Shown here: piece by piece, positions 24,195 to 37,130 of the stretch
Numbering within the stretch: the first letter of the stretch is position 1
How the letters are laid out: the number at the start of each line of letters is the position of its first letter
From: Anthoceros angustus
Taxonomy: Eukaryota; Streptophyta; Anthocerotopsida; Anthocerotales; Anthocerotaceae
Assembly: GCA_010909165.1 (NCBI GenBank)
Contig: MU008158.1
Span: 2,195,478 to 2,259,477, forward strand
Direction of reading: 5' to 3'
DNA: 64,000 bases
Made by a program: the position numbers and the translations under genes
The notes under the pieces: model-generated
Database searches by the model: none
Told to the model about the DNA's origin: nothing
The model's input: only the letters and a program-made list of their open reading frames with translations

Positions 24195-24610
24195 TGTTAG
24201 GCAGCGTAGATGGGCTGAGTACCTTGCTAATTACAATCTTGAGATTAAGTATGTTGCTGGCCCTCTAATGTGGTTGCGGACACACTAAGTAGACGGGCCT
24301 TTACACTATGACAACACAATCAAACATGATTCAGTTAGTTCGAGAAGGAATATGCCATGATGCAACCTCGCAGCAACTGTATAACCAGCTCTTAGCAGAT
24401 GCTACGGCTAGTATCCCTACAGCTCTCACTCAAGAATATACCTTGAGAGATGCTTGTATATATCGCAAGGGTAGGTTGGTGATTCCCTCCCAACTTACAA
24501 AGGTGAAGCACTCAATATTGCATGATTTCCATGACTCCCCTATTGCGGGCCATCTAGGTATTGATAAGACATATGTTCTATACTATAAATTCCACAAAAT
24601 GATTCCATAA
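24195..24610 (+). mobile_element. Ty3/gypsy retrotransposon relic (RNase H end and integrase zinc domain)
   Basis: Plus-strand reading gives RQRRWAEYLANYNLEIKYV with a following AGP, which is the RNase H C-terminal WAxxLxxYxxxIxYxxG motif. After frame breaks it continues into an integrase H2C2 zinc domain: RDACIYRKGRLVIPSQL, then ILHDFHDSPIAGHLGIDKT. Stops and frameshifts between the two parts, and no catalytic integrase core downstream, show a dead fragment. Confidence 0.82.
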
Positions 24611-24932
24611 AAAGGAGTATGTGCACCGTAACAAATCAATTTTAGTTGTGCACATGAATGGAGATTTTCACTAGTTTATGATTTTTATTAATTATAGGTA
24701 TAATTCCCTTTATGTGTAAAGAATTTGTATCTCAAAAAAATTATTTGTGGAACTTCTTAAAAGTTACTAATTATCCCGTATAAATTACATATTTTATATA
24801 TAATAGTACGAGAGTTGAAAACTGCGCTAAAAAAATGCATGGATGACATTATGCTAAAATAGTAGGGTACTTGTATGTTGTACGTCACTACATACTTGCG
24901 ACTAATGACAAAGGCTCTCAATTCAATCCAAT

Positions 24933-25079
24933 GACTTCAGAAATATGAGTCTCACACACACAACTCACCGAACCCACCAAATTAAATATGACATATTAAC
25001 AGATAAAAATGGACTTCGGAAATATGAGTCTCACACACACAACTCACCGAACCCACCAAATTAAATATGACATATTAAC
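24933..25079 (+). repeat. 79-bp tandem duplication
   Basis: A segment of about 68 bp starting GACTTC(A/G)GAAATATGAGTC and ending AATATGACATATTAAC occurs at 24933-25000 and again at 25012-25079, with at most one or two differences. It is a recent duplication inside AT-rich DNA. Confidence 0.9.
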
Positions 25080-26511
25080 GGACAAATAGTACGGAGTAGG
25101 AACATGTAATGGTTGTGGTCTATGGTGTCGTCCCTGAGCTAGGGCATGCTGCACTCCGCTTGGGGAGTTGTATGCGTGAGACCACTTTTATTGAATTGAA
25201 TTGAACAGACCCCACTTCCTTGTACGTAGAGAACAAGCAAGGACATTTGTGTTTTTAATAATATGGGTAGGATATTCTAGTGACTTTCTTTGTGGAAAAG
25301 AATTTGTGAAGTTTAGTCCTTGTTCAAACAATTTTATTGACACTATCGATTAATTAGTTGATCATTTCTCTTGCTAGAGTTTTAGTTCTAGACTAGTCGA
25401 AACATTATTATCACAATCTATGTACTTGTCATATTTCATAAAAAATCATTAGGAAACTACGAGGAATGCCACGAGGTAACCACTTGCATTCATCTGAGCA
25501 TTTCCTCAACAAACAACCAAGCAAAACAAATCTAATACGCAAGTATAAGTGCAAACCGATGCGAGAGTGGTTTCGTATGGGTAACACAACTCTCCTCTAC
25601 GAGACAATGCAAATTTCTCACACATCGCTCTTAGAGTCGTAGCTTTGGCCTCCTCACAACACTCTTGTATTGCATATATAGAGACAGTATGATCTCGCTG
25701 AAATCATGTGAAAATCTATATATCTGCTTGGCATCAGCAATGTATTTTAATTAATACTTACAATTAATTAATTAATTAATATAAGTGCTTTAAATTAATT
25801 AATATTAATTACTTATTTAAAATTAATTAATGAATGCTAATCAAATACTAAACCCAAGTGCAGAAATTAGTGTCACGTGGCATGACATACCCCATAAAGA
25901 CCATGCGTATAACTCTAGAAGGAAGGATTCCATATTGGATTCCAATCTTACATGTGAGGGATTCAATATTCATATTATACCAAATTTACAGTGAGTGCAC
26001 ATGGGCCGTGCTGATTCTATGTACATACATATTATGTACATTGGAACAAATTATTGATTTAGGTACAGTCTGGAATGTGAAAAATGTGTGTGAATGATAG
26101 CGGCCTGCCACATTGACCGTTTGACCGGATGGGAAAAAGGGAAGGTTCCAAGTGCCAGGCTGTGGGTGTCGCACCGAGAGAAACAGATTGGTGGCACGAG
26201 GTTTGCGGCCTGGCCAGTCAAGCTGCTGCTGATTTGTTCTTTGGGGAGAGGAGGTTTGCAGGCGGTGAGGTTACGACCGAGCGCATAAGCTACTAGCATC
26301 GTGTCAGGAGTGGTGAGGAGCCGGGGCCACGCCACTCTCGAATGTTGTGCTAGTGATCCGCTTTCAAGATTCATGATCCTGCCCAGTCCCAGCTGAGAAG
26401 GTGGCGTGCTTGCGATCCTGCCATTCGGTGGGATTTTGGGTCCACTCGGTCGCCGTTGTTTTCACCTGACATTTCCCCCTCACTTGTACTATGTGCTGCT
26501 GTGTGGCAGAC
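25080..26511. other. AT-rich spacer and CAMTA upstream region
   Basis: Bases 25749-25845 are dominated by TTAATTAA-type low-complexity sequence. From about 26095 the composition becomes GC-richer and this part is presumably the promoter and 5' leader of the CAMTA gene. No other gene seen. Confidence 0.45.
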
Positions 26512-29500
26512 ATGAATGTCCGTCGAATGCTGCAAGAGGCCCAAGTGAGGTGGCTCAAACCTCCGGAGGTCTGCGACATAATTGAGAACTACCAACAGCA
26601 CAACTTCTCCCTTAGTACATCGCCTCCGAATAAGCCAGGAAGTATGAACCGTCTTGGCTTGCCTCAGCTCAATTCTGTCTGAGCGCGGAAAGTGTGCCTC
26701 GACTGTGCTGTGGCGTGTTAGTGTGGCACAGTCTGAATCGCACAGTCTCCTGTGCAGTGCCGGCTCGGGTTTTCCCTCCGCTGAATTGTGGTGGTGCTGT
26801 GCCAGATGGGGCCCTGTTTCTCTTTGATCGGAAGGTGCAACGCTATTTCCGCAAGGACGGCCATAACTGGCGGAAGAAGCGCGATAATAGGACTGTTCGG
26901 GAAGCTCACGAGCGCCTAAAGGTGTGAAGAGACTTTTAGTCCAGCTGGTGGCTTCAGATATAAGTTTGAGAGCAAGGAGCTGCTCCTGTAGGGGTTGTTA
27001 GTGCATTATCTGTTTGGTTTTGGGACGAGTGGTGGAGTGAACATGTAGCCCTGAATATCTGGTGATGCAGTCAGGTAGTGTCGATGTTCTGCACTGCTAC
27101 TATGCGCATGGTCAGGAGGACTACAAATTCCAACGTCGTTGCTATTGGATGCTTGACCCGTAAGATGCTGTTCTTAGATCACCCTTTGATAGTATGTCAG
27201 TTCACATGGTTATGAAAGCAATTGAGTAGGAAAAGCTGTTTGGAAGATTGCTGCGCCTTTCAAACTTGGCGGAATGGTGTGGAACGTTGGCTACCATCCA
27301 GAGAATGATCATTTATAAGCCGGCTGTTTCTACCGTTCGGCAGGGCATTGGAGCATATTGTCCTTGTCCACTATCGGCAGACCACTGAGGTATGTTGCGG
27401 AAATATCTGTGCTAGAATGAGGGAGTCTTGAGATGGTTTGTGGTTTGTGGCCGGTTTGTTTGTATACAACCACCCTACTCACTCAGTAAAACTCAGTTTT
27501 AATCATTCTGGAGTGCAAGTGTGGTGCCGTTCATGAACTCATGGTGGAAGAATGTATGGCACATTGGACTAATGTTGGCCACAACTTTTGTAGGGCGGGA
27601 AATGTCGTGCAGTTGATGGACCCACTGGAAATGGGGGCCAGCAGCCCTCACCATCCTTTTCTGGTGAAAGTGGTGAGAGGGAACCTGAAGATCCTGAGTT
27701 CAATGAGTTATTAGACGTTGACAGCGAGCCATCGGCTGAAGATCAAGCTGGTTATCAGGATTCCTTTGACGAACAGCTTGATGCTCGGTTCCCTGAAGGT
27801 CAAGCAGGTTTGCCCTTGGGTGGTACAAATACTGGATGGGCTTCTTCCTCCACAATCGGTGGAACGGGAGTGCACCCTGTCCAGTTTGGTAGTGTGGGGA
27901 GTTCCTCTTTGCGTACTCCAGCTTGCTACTCACTTACTGGCATCGAGGCAATTCTTAATGATCCTTCAGGTATGGCATTCTTAACGTGATACAATGTTGC
28001 AGGTACTTGTGGCTGTGGCTGGGAAGTGCTTCATGAAAACTGATGGTATTGTTGCTCACGAAGTCGAAAAGATAGTAAGGGGTGCTGTCTGTGGAGATAA
28101 CTGCCAAGGCTGTAGCTGGTGTTGCTGGTTGCTCAGGCTGTATCTGCATTGTTTCTGTTCCAGATGGAGTAGGCAATGGACCCTGGGATTTGTCACCGTG
28201 GGAGAACATACTCTCTAACAGTAACAGGGTCCCTGGGGCTGGAACTGTGAAGAAAGAGTTTGAAGGCACTGGCGAGTTGGAACCAACATATCAGGAAAGA
28301 CAAGGAGTTATGTCAGATTTACCTCAAAGCAATACAGGTGGATTAGATGTAGGGAGAATCTCTCCTTTGAGTCATGCAGATGTGCCTCCGTCTAGGCAAG
28401 ATACAGACACAGGATTGGAAATTTTCAACAAATCTTTCTTAGTCTTGCAATCAAGGCCTGCTGAGGTAGGAACATTTCCTGGAAGCCTACTTGCGTTCTG
28501 CTCTTTAATTTTCCAGTCCTGGTGACCGATGTAGATTTTGTGTGGCTACTGGCAGTTGAGGATCTTTGTGTGTTAGAATTTAAACCTCGAACAGTTGTGC
28601 ATATATAGGGTCATAGAGGTCTGTGCTACACTCTTTTGGAGAAGTTTTTGCAGTTGCTTACTTTGGCACTGATGGCTCCTGGCATTGGATGGCACAGCCT
28701 ATTATTACAAGCTGGGGCCATTGGCCTAAGCATAGTGAGGGAAGGGAGCAATACGTGAATAATGCACAAGCGAATGAACTGTTGGCGTCTCAAACGGCTC
28801 AAAAGGCGGGAGATCCATTCCCTTCTGGTTCACAGTATATCGGGACGGTTTTTCCACCAGAAGTGGCTGCTGCAGTGAACAATGGTACTGAAAGAATTGG
28901 GCAAGGCTTCAAAAAGATGGACAGTTTCAACAAATGGGTGGAGGATTCTCTAGTTGGTGATGACTCTCTAGTATCTCGTCCTGGTCATACAGGACCTGAA
29001 TGGCCTGTAAGTTTGGCAGACAACTCGGCTGGAGAGCTTTCAAGTGATATGATGCTCGATGTTGGTGTTGTCAGCCCCGCACTGTCACAGCAACAGAAGT
29101 TCAATATCTTGGAATTCTCACCAGAGTGGTCCTTCTCTTCAATTAAAACAAAGGTGAGTTAATTCATCTAAAGTGAGTTGTTGGTAAATCTCAGTGACTG
29201 CCACTCGTCATAGATTATCTTACCTTTAAAAATGCAGGTTCTCATTACTGGGATTTTTCTGGATTCTTCACAAGATCCTTCCAATTGTAAATGGAGTGTG
29301 ATGTTTGGCGAGGTGGAGGTCTCAGCAGTTTATCTCCCCACAGGAGTGCTTTCATGCACCACTCCTGTCCAAGATGCAGGCAGGGTGCCATTCTACATCA
29401 CCTGCAGTAATAGAGAGGCATGCAGTCAAGTCAGGGAATTCGAGTTCCGCATCAATCCTGCTCTAAGTCCCAAGGACACCTGTGCGTTAGTTAACGATCT

Positions 29501-31227
29501 GTCCTTGCAGACAAGGTTATCACAGATGCTGCTAGGCAGAGTAAAATCACCTAGAGTTTCCAATGAGGGTCCAAATATTGGCTCAGTGGCTATGCAGGAT
29601 GTTGTTTCAAATAAAGAGTGGTCTAATGTACAGTCTGCACTGGAGGGCCCAAGTCCGCAGGTGGCAAAGGACTTGCTATGTTCGATTTATTTGAGGCGAC
29701 TGTTCAAGCATTGGCTTCATGCAAAAATGCTAGAAGGCGAAAAAGAATTTCGATTTTTTGATGAAAAAGGTCAAGGAGTGCTCCACTTAGTAGCTGCACT
29801 TGGCTACTCCTGGGGGATAAGCCCTCTGTTGGCAGCTGGTTCTGGAATCAATTTTCGTGATACTCGTGGTTGGACTGCTCTTCACTGGGCAGCTGCACAT
29901 GGAAGGTACGTTTTTATTGCTGTGTGGACAACACTGGTTACTTTTTAGGTTTGCACTACAGTTTTAACAGGTCGGAGATGCGGAGGCATTTGAGTCGTTG
30001 GTGGTCCACTACTTTCTGGTTGAACTTATGACACCATGCTTCTCTTGCAGGGAGGAGGCTGTTGCACTGTTGCTTGCTTCTGGAGCAGCACCAGCTTTAA
30101 AAACTGACCCCACACCCAAAGAACCAGCTGGTCACACCCCTGCGGATTTAGCTCAAGCTCATGGATATGCAGGAATTGCTGCCTATTTAGCGGAGGCAGC
30201 ATTAACATCTCGGTTGTCTGCCATAACTCTTTCTGACAACAATTTGAATAGGGTGGTTGTGGGTACTCCTCCACCTCTCAAAATCGATACTTTTGCAGGT
30301 GGCGATCTCAAAACTGGTTCAGATGAATCATATCTACTGCAGACTTGCTCTGCTGTGGAAAAGGCTACGAAAGCAGCATTAGAGATACAGGCTTTGAATC
30401 GGCAGAAGTCATTGATCAGACAGCAGCAAACAGAGAGAAATATTGCACATGGGCAGTTTGACAGTATTCAATTGGCTAACGAGCAACTTCGGCAGATGTA
30501 TGCAGCGAAGGCAATACAAAAAGCATTCAGGGGTCACCACACAAAGCAAAAGTTAAGGCTGAACTCAGCAGCTATCCTTATTCAGCGGAAGTATCGAGGG
30601 TACAAAGGACGAAAAGCATTCTTGAACCTTCGCAGCAAAGTTGTCCAGATTCAGGTGAATTACAGACGGCCCCAGTTGTCCAATTCAGCTTGCAGAGAAA
30701 CATGTACGCTTGAAAGATTGCTGTGAGGAAAAGTTAGGAGACTCATATAGTGGCTTCTTCTTTGTGTTAATGCTTGGGTGTGCTATTTTCACAGGCAACT
30801 GTTAGGGGACACCTAGTCCGGAAGCAATACAGGAAACTGTTGTGGTCAGTTGGGATCTTGGAGAAGGCTGTTCTGAGATGGCTCCGAAAAAGAACGGGAT
30901 TCCGGAATCTCCATATTCCGAACAATGATTCCGAGCTGGAGGACATTAGGACGCCTTTGAAAGACCGGTTCAACCGAGAAATTTGGGAGGATGTTGAGAA
31001 GATCAGAAGTATAGGTAATGATAAATCAGCTTATGACGCCTACAACCGTGTCAAGATACTGGAGCAACATGGGGTAAGTAGAACGCTCAACATAGCGTAA
31101 CGGTGCAGATACAATGTGCTGTACATCTTCACTGAGGTTTGTTGCACTGTGTTTCCAGGCTGAGCAGCTTTCAAGTCCATTAGGATCTTCGGGAGTAGAT
31201 CGGGACACGAAGATGCTATTCGAGTAG
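26512..31227 (+). CDS. CAMTA: CAMTA, calmodulin-binding transcription activator
   Basis: Nuclear transcription factor that binds CGCG-type elements and responds to calcium through calmodulin. Eleven exons: 26512-26641, 26806-26921, 27071-27159, 27344-27389, 27594-27969, 28164-28465, 28617-29153, 29238-29905, 30051-30654, 30795-31073 and 31159-31227, giving 1071 residues, typical for the family. The CG-1 DNA-binding domain fills about residues 5-125 (WLKPPEVCDIIENYQQHNF, LFLFDRKVQRYFRKDGHNW, REAHERLK, VDVLHCYYAHGQ, RRCYWMLDPALEHIVLVHY). A long acidic linker follows, with WDLSPWENIL. Next are a TIG domain (about 533-603), ankyrin repeats (about 711-775, RGWTALHWAAAHGREEAV) and IQ motifs (AIQKAFRGHHTKQK, LIQRKYRGYKGRK, IQATVRGHLVRKQYRKL). 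WSVGILEKAVLRWLRKR is the strongly conserved segment after the IQ motifs. The amino end before CG-1 is shorter than in Arabidopsis; ATG 26491 would add seven residues. Confidence 0.96.
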
Positions 31228-31319
31228 TGTTAACTATCAGTCTTGAAGCAGGGACACGCAGGTACCGGAAGAACATGGCAGCACCGTAGGTGAGTCATTT
31301 TCAGTGGCTCCTATATCTG

Positions 31320-31605
31320 ACATTTGCGAATAGCTAGCAGAGTAACACTTCGTCCCGGCCTCCCCTTTCTTCCCTCCCAAGAAACAACAGGAGGGTTCGT
31401 AGATATTAACTGTTTTTGTGTTTGTGTAAAAGCAGAAATGGAATTCGTGGAAATAGTGGTAGACGAATCTTCATCGCCTGATGGTTATGTATCAATAAAA
31501 CTCATCTTAGCGGAAAAGTGTAAGCATTTTTGTTTCACTAAGCATTTTGCTTTTGTAGAAGATATTTCTTTGTACATTTTGCTACAATGAACGTTTTCCA
31601 GAACC
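31320..31605 (+). repeat. Inverted repeat copy 1, in the CAMTA 3' flank (pairs with 36315-36590)
   Basis: Matches the reverse complement of 36315-36590 over about 280 bp. Shared runs include CCCCTTTCTTCCCT, TTTTTGTGTTTGTGT, GAATTC(A/G)TGGAA, TTCTTTGTACATTTT and CTACAATGAA. It lies about 100 bases after the CAMTA stop and contains an AATAAA at about 31495, so it may include the CAMTA polyadenylation region. Confidence 0.75.
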
Positions 31606-32217
31606 CTCTCTCCTTTGTATGCAAGGCTTGAATGGAAACTGTTCGTCTTTCGCCTGCCAACTTTCACTGCCAGCTTCGGATAATTTGTTTCGCAACTAAC
31701 ACTTTTCTTCCCACTCCCAACACCATCGCATACCTTAAATTCCACTCAATGTTCGTCTTAATTTGATCTGCGTACGACTGCCGCCTTGTCCTTTAGAGAA
31801 ACACCTTCACAACGTTCTCTGTAGACCTCACAGAAATTATCATACCCATCTCAAAAACTTCCGAACCAGCAGATATAGATTTGGATATCCTGTGAGGAGC
31901 ACAGAACCGATAACACTCCTAGCCACCGCAGAGCGCCCAAAGCTGTCAAATACAAGAAAAGGATAAGATAAAACCAGTACAGCACAAAAAGAAGCCCACC
32001 ATATTTCATACAAGAAACCTTCTGCTCTAAAACAGCAACTTTCACCTGTACATTGGTTACGTATGACCGCTGCTGTGCCAACGATAGTCTGGATCTGATT
32101 GCATCAAAGTTGCCCTTAAATGGGAAACTTCAGGTGTGCACCGGCCTAACAAAAGTTGATAGCATGTGGAGGTCGCCAAATCAATTTGACAAAAACCAAG
32201 AACACTGCATCGATTCC
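31606..32217. other. Intergenic between convergent CAMTA and F-box/WD40 genes
   Basis: This stretch presumably holds the 3' untranslated region of the minus-strand F-box/WD40 gene. No further gene recognised. Confidence 0.4.
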
Positions 32218-34761
32218 TCACAACCCTTCAGAATCATCACCCCTCAAGGCAGTGCCATTTAAAAAATTGCGGATGCGGACAACACCGGCTGCCCCTAAAC
32301 AACTGCCAGTGACAAGTTGTGTACCCCGCACTGCTATTGCTGAGACTCCAACACGTCCATATAGATGCTGATCGTCCACTGTTTCCAAAGTGTTTAGCGC
32401 ATGCCCAGTAGTAACATCCCACACATGTACATTGCTGTCTTCCTGGCCCCCTGTGACTACCTTGTATGAATCCAAATAAACACTAGTAACAGGACCAGTA
32501 TGCTTACTGAAGACTGCTAATGGTCCTGGATGGTTTTCCATTTTACGTACATCCCACAGCTTTGCGGTTCTGCACATCCACCAGAAAATGTCACTTGCAT
32601 GCAGCACACTACAAAAATTTGGAAATCAAGGAGATTCCAACCCCTGCCATCGCTGCAAACAACCCAAACATAGACACGGCTACTCATTCTCACCCATCAT
32701 TGCCTCCAGTACAGATCAATGACTTCGACGGACCAATGGCGAAGGACACAACGCCAGAGTCGTGAGTTGCAACTGTGGCAACAGTTCTCATAGTTCGCAG
32801 ATCGATGACTGCTGCAGTAGACCCACCCACAACATAACAAACAGTCCCATCACACCTTAAAGCGGCTGGAGGGCCTGGGCTGCTCGTTGACCCCACACAA
32901 GAGGCTGTTGCAGACAATGATACTGCAGCTGTGTCCCATACACGTACCTGAAAAAAACGATATCTAACCTTTATAAACAGACTTTCTGCTTACGGTGCAT
33001 TAAGATAAAACATTAGCTATGTAGGTGCATATCACTTGCTCAATCAAGTCTTCACTTGCTCAGACTGCAGCAAGTAACACAGCTAGGTGGAGTTGCTTCT
33101 CATTTCACCTTTAAATCCTTTCCAGCACTAACAAGCAGTGACGGGTTATGCCTGCACAAAGAAACAGTCACCCAGTCAGGAGCCTACGTGGTAGAACTAG
33201 ACAAGCCCATATCCATGAAAAAACAAACGTTTTCTTTTATGCAAAGCACAAAGTATAAAGTGGAACAGATTTGCACCCTGCAACAGCTAATTCTCTGACG
33301 AAATTCTTATGGCTATGTAGTGTCCCAAGCAGGGGAGAGCGTCCACGATTGGATGTTGATGAGAGCGCCCACAATCTGATAGTCCCATCTAGCCCTCCAC
33401 TAGCCAAAACTGTATTATCTCCCAGCAATTTGTCTGCAAGTGTGCTTACAGGTCCAGTATGCCCACGGAACGTCTGAATATTTCTCCTCTTCGCTCCCGT
33501 CCAACAACATGACAACATGTAATGTTCCAAATAAGACAAATCTCTGGATGGCATGCGATGTACTAAAACAACAGGGTTAGGCAAGCATTGGAAGTACCGT
33601 GCCCCACAGGCGAATTGTATGATCACAACTAGATGACACGAGGAGGCTGTCTTCTCTTCTCGAAGAACTTTTGAATGTTCCAGGTCCGACAAAAGGAAAA
33701 ACTCTGCGATCAAAAGCTACAAATGACTGTCCTAGAGAAAAAATTCAAACCCAATAAGAGAGAAGCATAGTCAAGCTGCCTACCTCATACAAGTGATGCG
33801 GGCATTATGATCACGGAGGTAGCCAACCATGCTTGGAGCACTGTCACCTGGACCTAGCTTCCACACCGAAATATTTTGACCCTGCAATGTAACAATTGAC
33901 CTATATGAGAGCCTTGTCTTTCTTCATCAAATAAGAACCATCTACGAAAACTCAGCGTGCTCACTAACCTGTGCAATTGTCACTCTGTCATCTTCCAGAA
34001 CAAGGTGGCTAACAGGAGAAGGTGAAATCTGAACCTGCCAGTCAACAGGATCCATGAAACGAAATTGGTGAGTAGCTCTGTGGCGGGCAACGTATGCTTC
34101 TCTTCCTCCTGAGTTTATATCCTGTCCCCCGAGTATCTGTTTGGCTGGCCACCGTTTCCTGCACATAGGAAACAGCAACAGAGTCATTGATGAAGTTATA
34201 CACGGACAACTAGCGCAAGACTGAAGGGCCCAACCCTGTAGACCTAAGGGACAGTGGAGGGTTTGAGCTAAACCTGCACTGAATTTGCCACACAGTGTCG
34301 GAATAAGCTGCCTCTCTGAATTTCCGACACGAAAGTGCCATGTTGGCCAGATCACGTAGTCCTACCTGTGATGCACAAAGTATAAGAACGTCCATATCAA
34401 GGTCAAGAACCTGTGTCTTGCTGTCCATCTTCAACTTTTCCTCCCGGCTAACTTTGTCAGACAGATTTTTCCTTGTGCCCCTGATCACGGTATCATGTTC
34501 AAAGTCATCTGATGCATCTCGCTGTGCTGTAGCTGCCTCCATTCCCGTAGAGCGCCCACTAAAATTCCCACTCGCTTGCACCCCATGGAATCCATCTGCA
34601 ACAAATCCCCCTCCATACAGATATTCCCCTGATGCATCCACTGGTGAAGGTGCTCCAGCAGCTGGTCTCTCCTTGCAAATACACGACAACTCCCACAAAC
34701 ATGCCCCTACATAGGACGTGCTTCTCCTATCGTCAGTCGAAGCAGAGTCGAAGGTTGACAT
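32218..34761 (-). CDS. F-box protein with WD40 repeats
   Basis: Likely an SCF-type substrate receptor with a WD40 propeller. Eight exons: 34761-34274, 34158-33969, 33881-33784, 33703-33598, 33473-33277, 33151-33109, 32947-32694 and 32569-32218, giving 575 residues with phases that agree throughout. A polar leader of about 115 residues precedes an F-box (about 119-162: LDMDVLILCASQVGLRDLA, then MALSCRKFREAAYSDTVWQ). Propeller blades are visible as ISVWKLGPG, LLVSSSCDHTIRLWG, FRGHTGPVSTLADKL with ASGGLDGTIRLWALS, PSLLVSAGKDLKVRVWD, SLICTGGNDGTAKLWDVRK and KHTGPVTSVYLD with QEDSNVHVWDVTTG. I recognise the class but not a specific named orthologue. Confidence 0.9.
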
Positions 34762-36314
34762 GACCTTACTGACATCACATCAAGGCTCGGCAACTTCTCT
34801 CTCTCTCTCTCCTCTGGAAGAATGTCCTGTCTTCCCAGCCAACTTGGATACCTGCACACGACCTCCATGTGGGTTAAACAAATTCCTTGACCACGTTCTC
34901 GGCCAGCTTGATATTACAATCATACATTTTTTGGAACCGGTCCTGAGCAATGCCTTCATTCATGTGATCAGGTCAACCTACACCCCAAAACGGGATTCAG
35001 GAAACTACCCTAGTCCCCAATTCCCGAAACTCCAACCCCAATTCACCTTGTGGTCACTGACAGCTTCGGAATCCGATGGCTCCTTGGTAGCGTGAGTGAT
35101 CAAGGCCAGAATCCAGTGATGCATTCCAGAAAACCAAGCAAAGATCTCACCCAAAACTGATCTACAAAAATCTAGGACTTTGGAGAAATAGCTCCTGAGA
35201 TCGACAACTGCAGCTGGGCCGACGAGAAAGGGTTCAATCATCAGCTGGTTAGGAGATCAGTTGGAGTGCCACCTGTTCAATGAAATCAAGGTGATGAAAG
35301 AAAGGCCCCCAGCATTTTGAGGCTCGAAGGATCCAAAGAGCTGGATTCAAAAGTCGACTACATACGAACAATTCTCAGGAAAGATGTCAGATTGTCACAA
35401 TCTTGGGAAAATCTCGGTGAATCCAAACAGCCCTGGGAAGAGAGACTCCAGAAGACCGAATTCCGCACACTGACCCTCCTAAATTCCACCATGCCGATCG
35501 TAACACAAGCGACACACCCACACGATTCACATCACACCTACAATAACGAGCACAGCAACACAAGACATGGGAGTCACGGCGGAGCTGGGATTCGACTATC
35601 AACGGAACGGGGCCAATGCAAAGCAGGAGCTTTAGCTACCTGGCTGGCTGGCGAGGCCGCAGGTGGCGCACTACGCATGCACAAATGTAACGGGCTTCTA
35701 TTCCCGTTCCGTGACTTTGATTGTTTCCCGTTTGAAAAAATAATAATGTTATTAAATAAGCTTAAAATGTGAAAACAAGATACTCAAAGGTCTCACTCTA
35801 TCAGACGTTGCGCGCCCCACTCATGTGGACCCACCTACATGGAATCTCCCGTAAAATAGGCAAGTAGACCACAGCAAGCAAGTGTTGAAATGATCCGTAG
35901 CGGGTTAGGGTATTTTGTAAAGCGAATAGGTGGGACAAAATAAGTAAAAGTGTTGGAATGACCCATACAAGCTTCTTGTTCTATGAGTGCGCATAGTAAA
36001 ATAATTAAAAGTATTGAAAAAATTCATGTATTTTTCTGATAAAATGTGCACGTAAAACAAAAGAAGTAAAAGTGTTGGGCATTTCCATCCCAAAGTAAGT
36101 TGAGTAAGCAATGGTCATTCCACTACGAGGTAAAAGTGTTAGAATTCCTATTCCAAAGTAAACATGCGTCCCTGCTAGTTGGTAAGTCATTGATGTTATG
36201 ATTTGGGGAATGGAAGGAATAGTGTGTGTTGGGAAACTAATTAACTGAAGGTGAGAGTGAAAGTTGGTTGGCGAAAGATGAATAAAACTTGCAGCAAGTT
36301 TTGTATTCAAAGAA
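34762..36314. other. Intergenic; diverged short repeats at 35885-36165
   Basis: The first kilobase is the upstream region of the F-box/WD40 gene, including a short (CT)n run near 34798. Between 35885 and 36165 the phrase (A/G)TAAAAGTGTT(G/A)GAAT, or a diverged form, recurs about every 60-75 bp (near 35885, 35946, 36006, 36068, 36133). This looks like an old, decayed tandem repeat. Confidence 0.55.
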
Positions 36315-36590
36315 AGGAATCGCTGTGTTTCATTCTATAGAACATTCATTGTAGTAAAATGTACAAAGAATTATTTCTTATGAAAAAAATGTTTATTGAA
36401 AATAAAATGATTACACCTTTCTGCTACTTCAAGTTTAGGTGATGGAAATCCCTTTAACGCTGCTTCCATGAATTCTATTTATGTTTTGACACAAACACAA
36501 AAAATATTGATATCTACTTGCTGCTTCAGGGAAGAAAGGGGAAGCCCGGACTGAGTGCTACTCTACTAGCCATTCACAAGGGCGATGCTA
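36315..36590 (-). repeat. Inverted repeat copy 2 (pairs with 31320-31605)
   Basis: Reverse-complement counterpart of the CAMTA 3'-flank segment. Together the two copies bracket the F-box/WD40 gene. This copy lies downstream of the decayed methyltransferase on the same (minus) strand. Confidence 0.75.
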
Positions 36591-36599
36591 GATGCACCA

Positions 36600-37130
36600 G
36601 CTATAGAAGAAGTGAGAGAACAGCTCCAAACATAAAGCAATCAGATCAGATTCTTCCACAAGAATAAGGTTACAAGAACTTTGGTTTTGGGTCCCACAAC
36701 AAACTGGCTTCAAAAGAGGTTTTAGCAACTGTTCTTAATGTACAGGTGTGCACCGCAGGATCAGTCAGCATGACCCTCCGTGACATCTGCCCTGAGACGT
36801 CCTAGAAAATTCCAATCTCCCGCCGACTGGTGACATACATGGTTGCGGCTGCTGCTAGTTGAAGAGGCTTATGAGACAGGTAGTCTCACAACGTCGGTGC
36901 CAATGATGAAGTCGTATGGGGGTTGACAGCCGCGATCTGAAGCTCGTTTCCCCAATCCAGCTCTGTTACTTTCCACAGATCCAACACGACAATTATAGCT
37001 AAACCTCATAGTGATCTCCATGACCAGTACCACAATTTGCAGATACACTACCCCAGATCCAGGATGTGAAGGATCGATCCCATGCGTAAGGCTCTGGAAT
37101 TGGCCAGTGCCTTTGGCCACCTGCTTGACC
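36600..37130 (-). pseudogene. Decayed METTL21-type protein methyltransferase
   Basis: In three different frames the minus strand shows consecutive pieces of the METTL21/lysine-methyltransferase family. They are GSVE, then VTELDWGNELQIAAVN, then PYDFIIGTDVV, and further on GPKTKVLV. The first three match the typical segment SVEVxELDWGN...AVNPPYDYVIGTDVVY. One extra A before GTAACAGAG and one missing C in the CCCCC run put the middle piece in another frame. A stop follows ten residues after the GTDVV piece. The S-adenosylmethionine-binding motif upstream is not recognisable. This is a broken gene or gene fragment. Confidence 0.7.
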
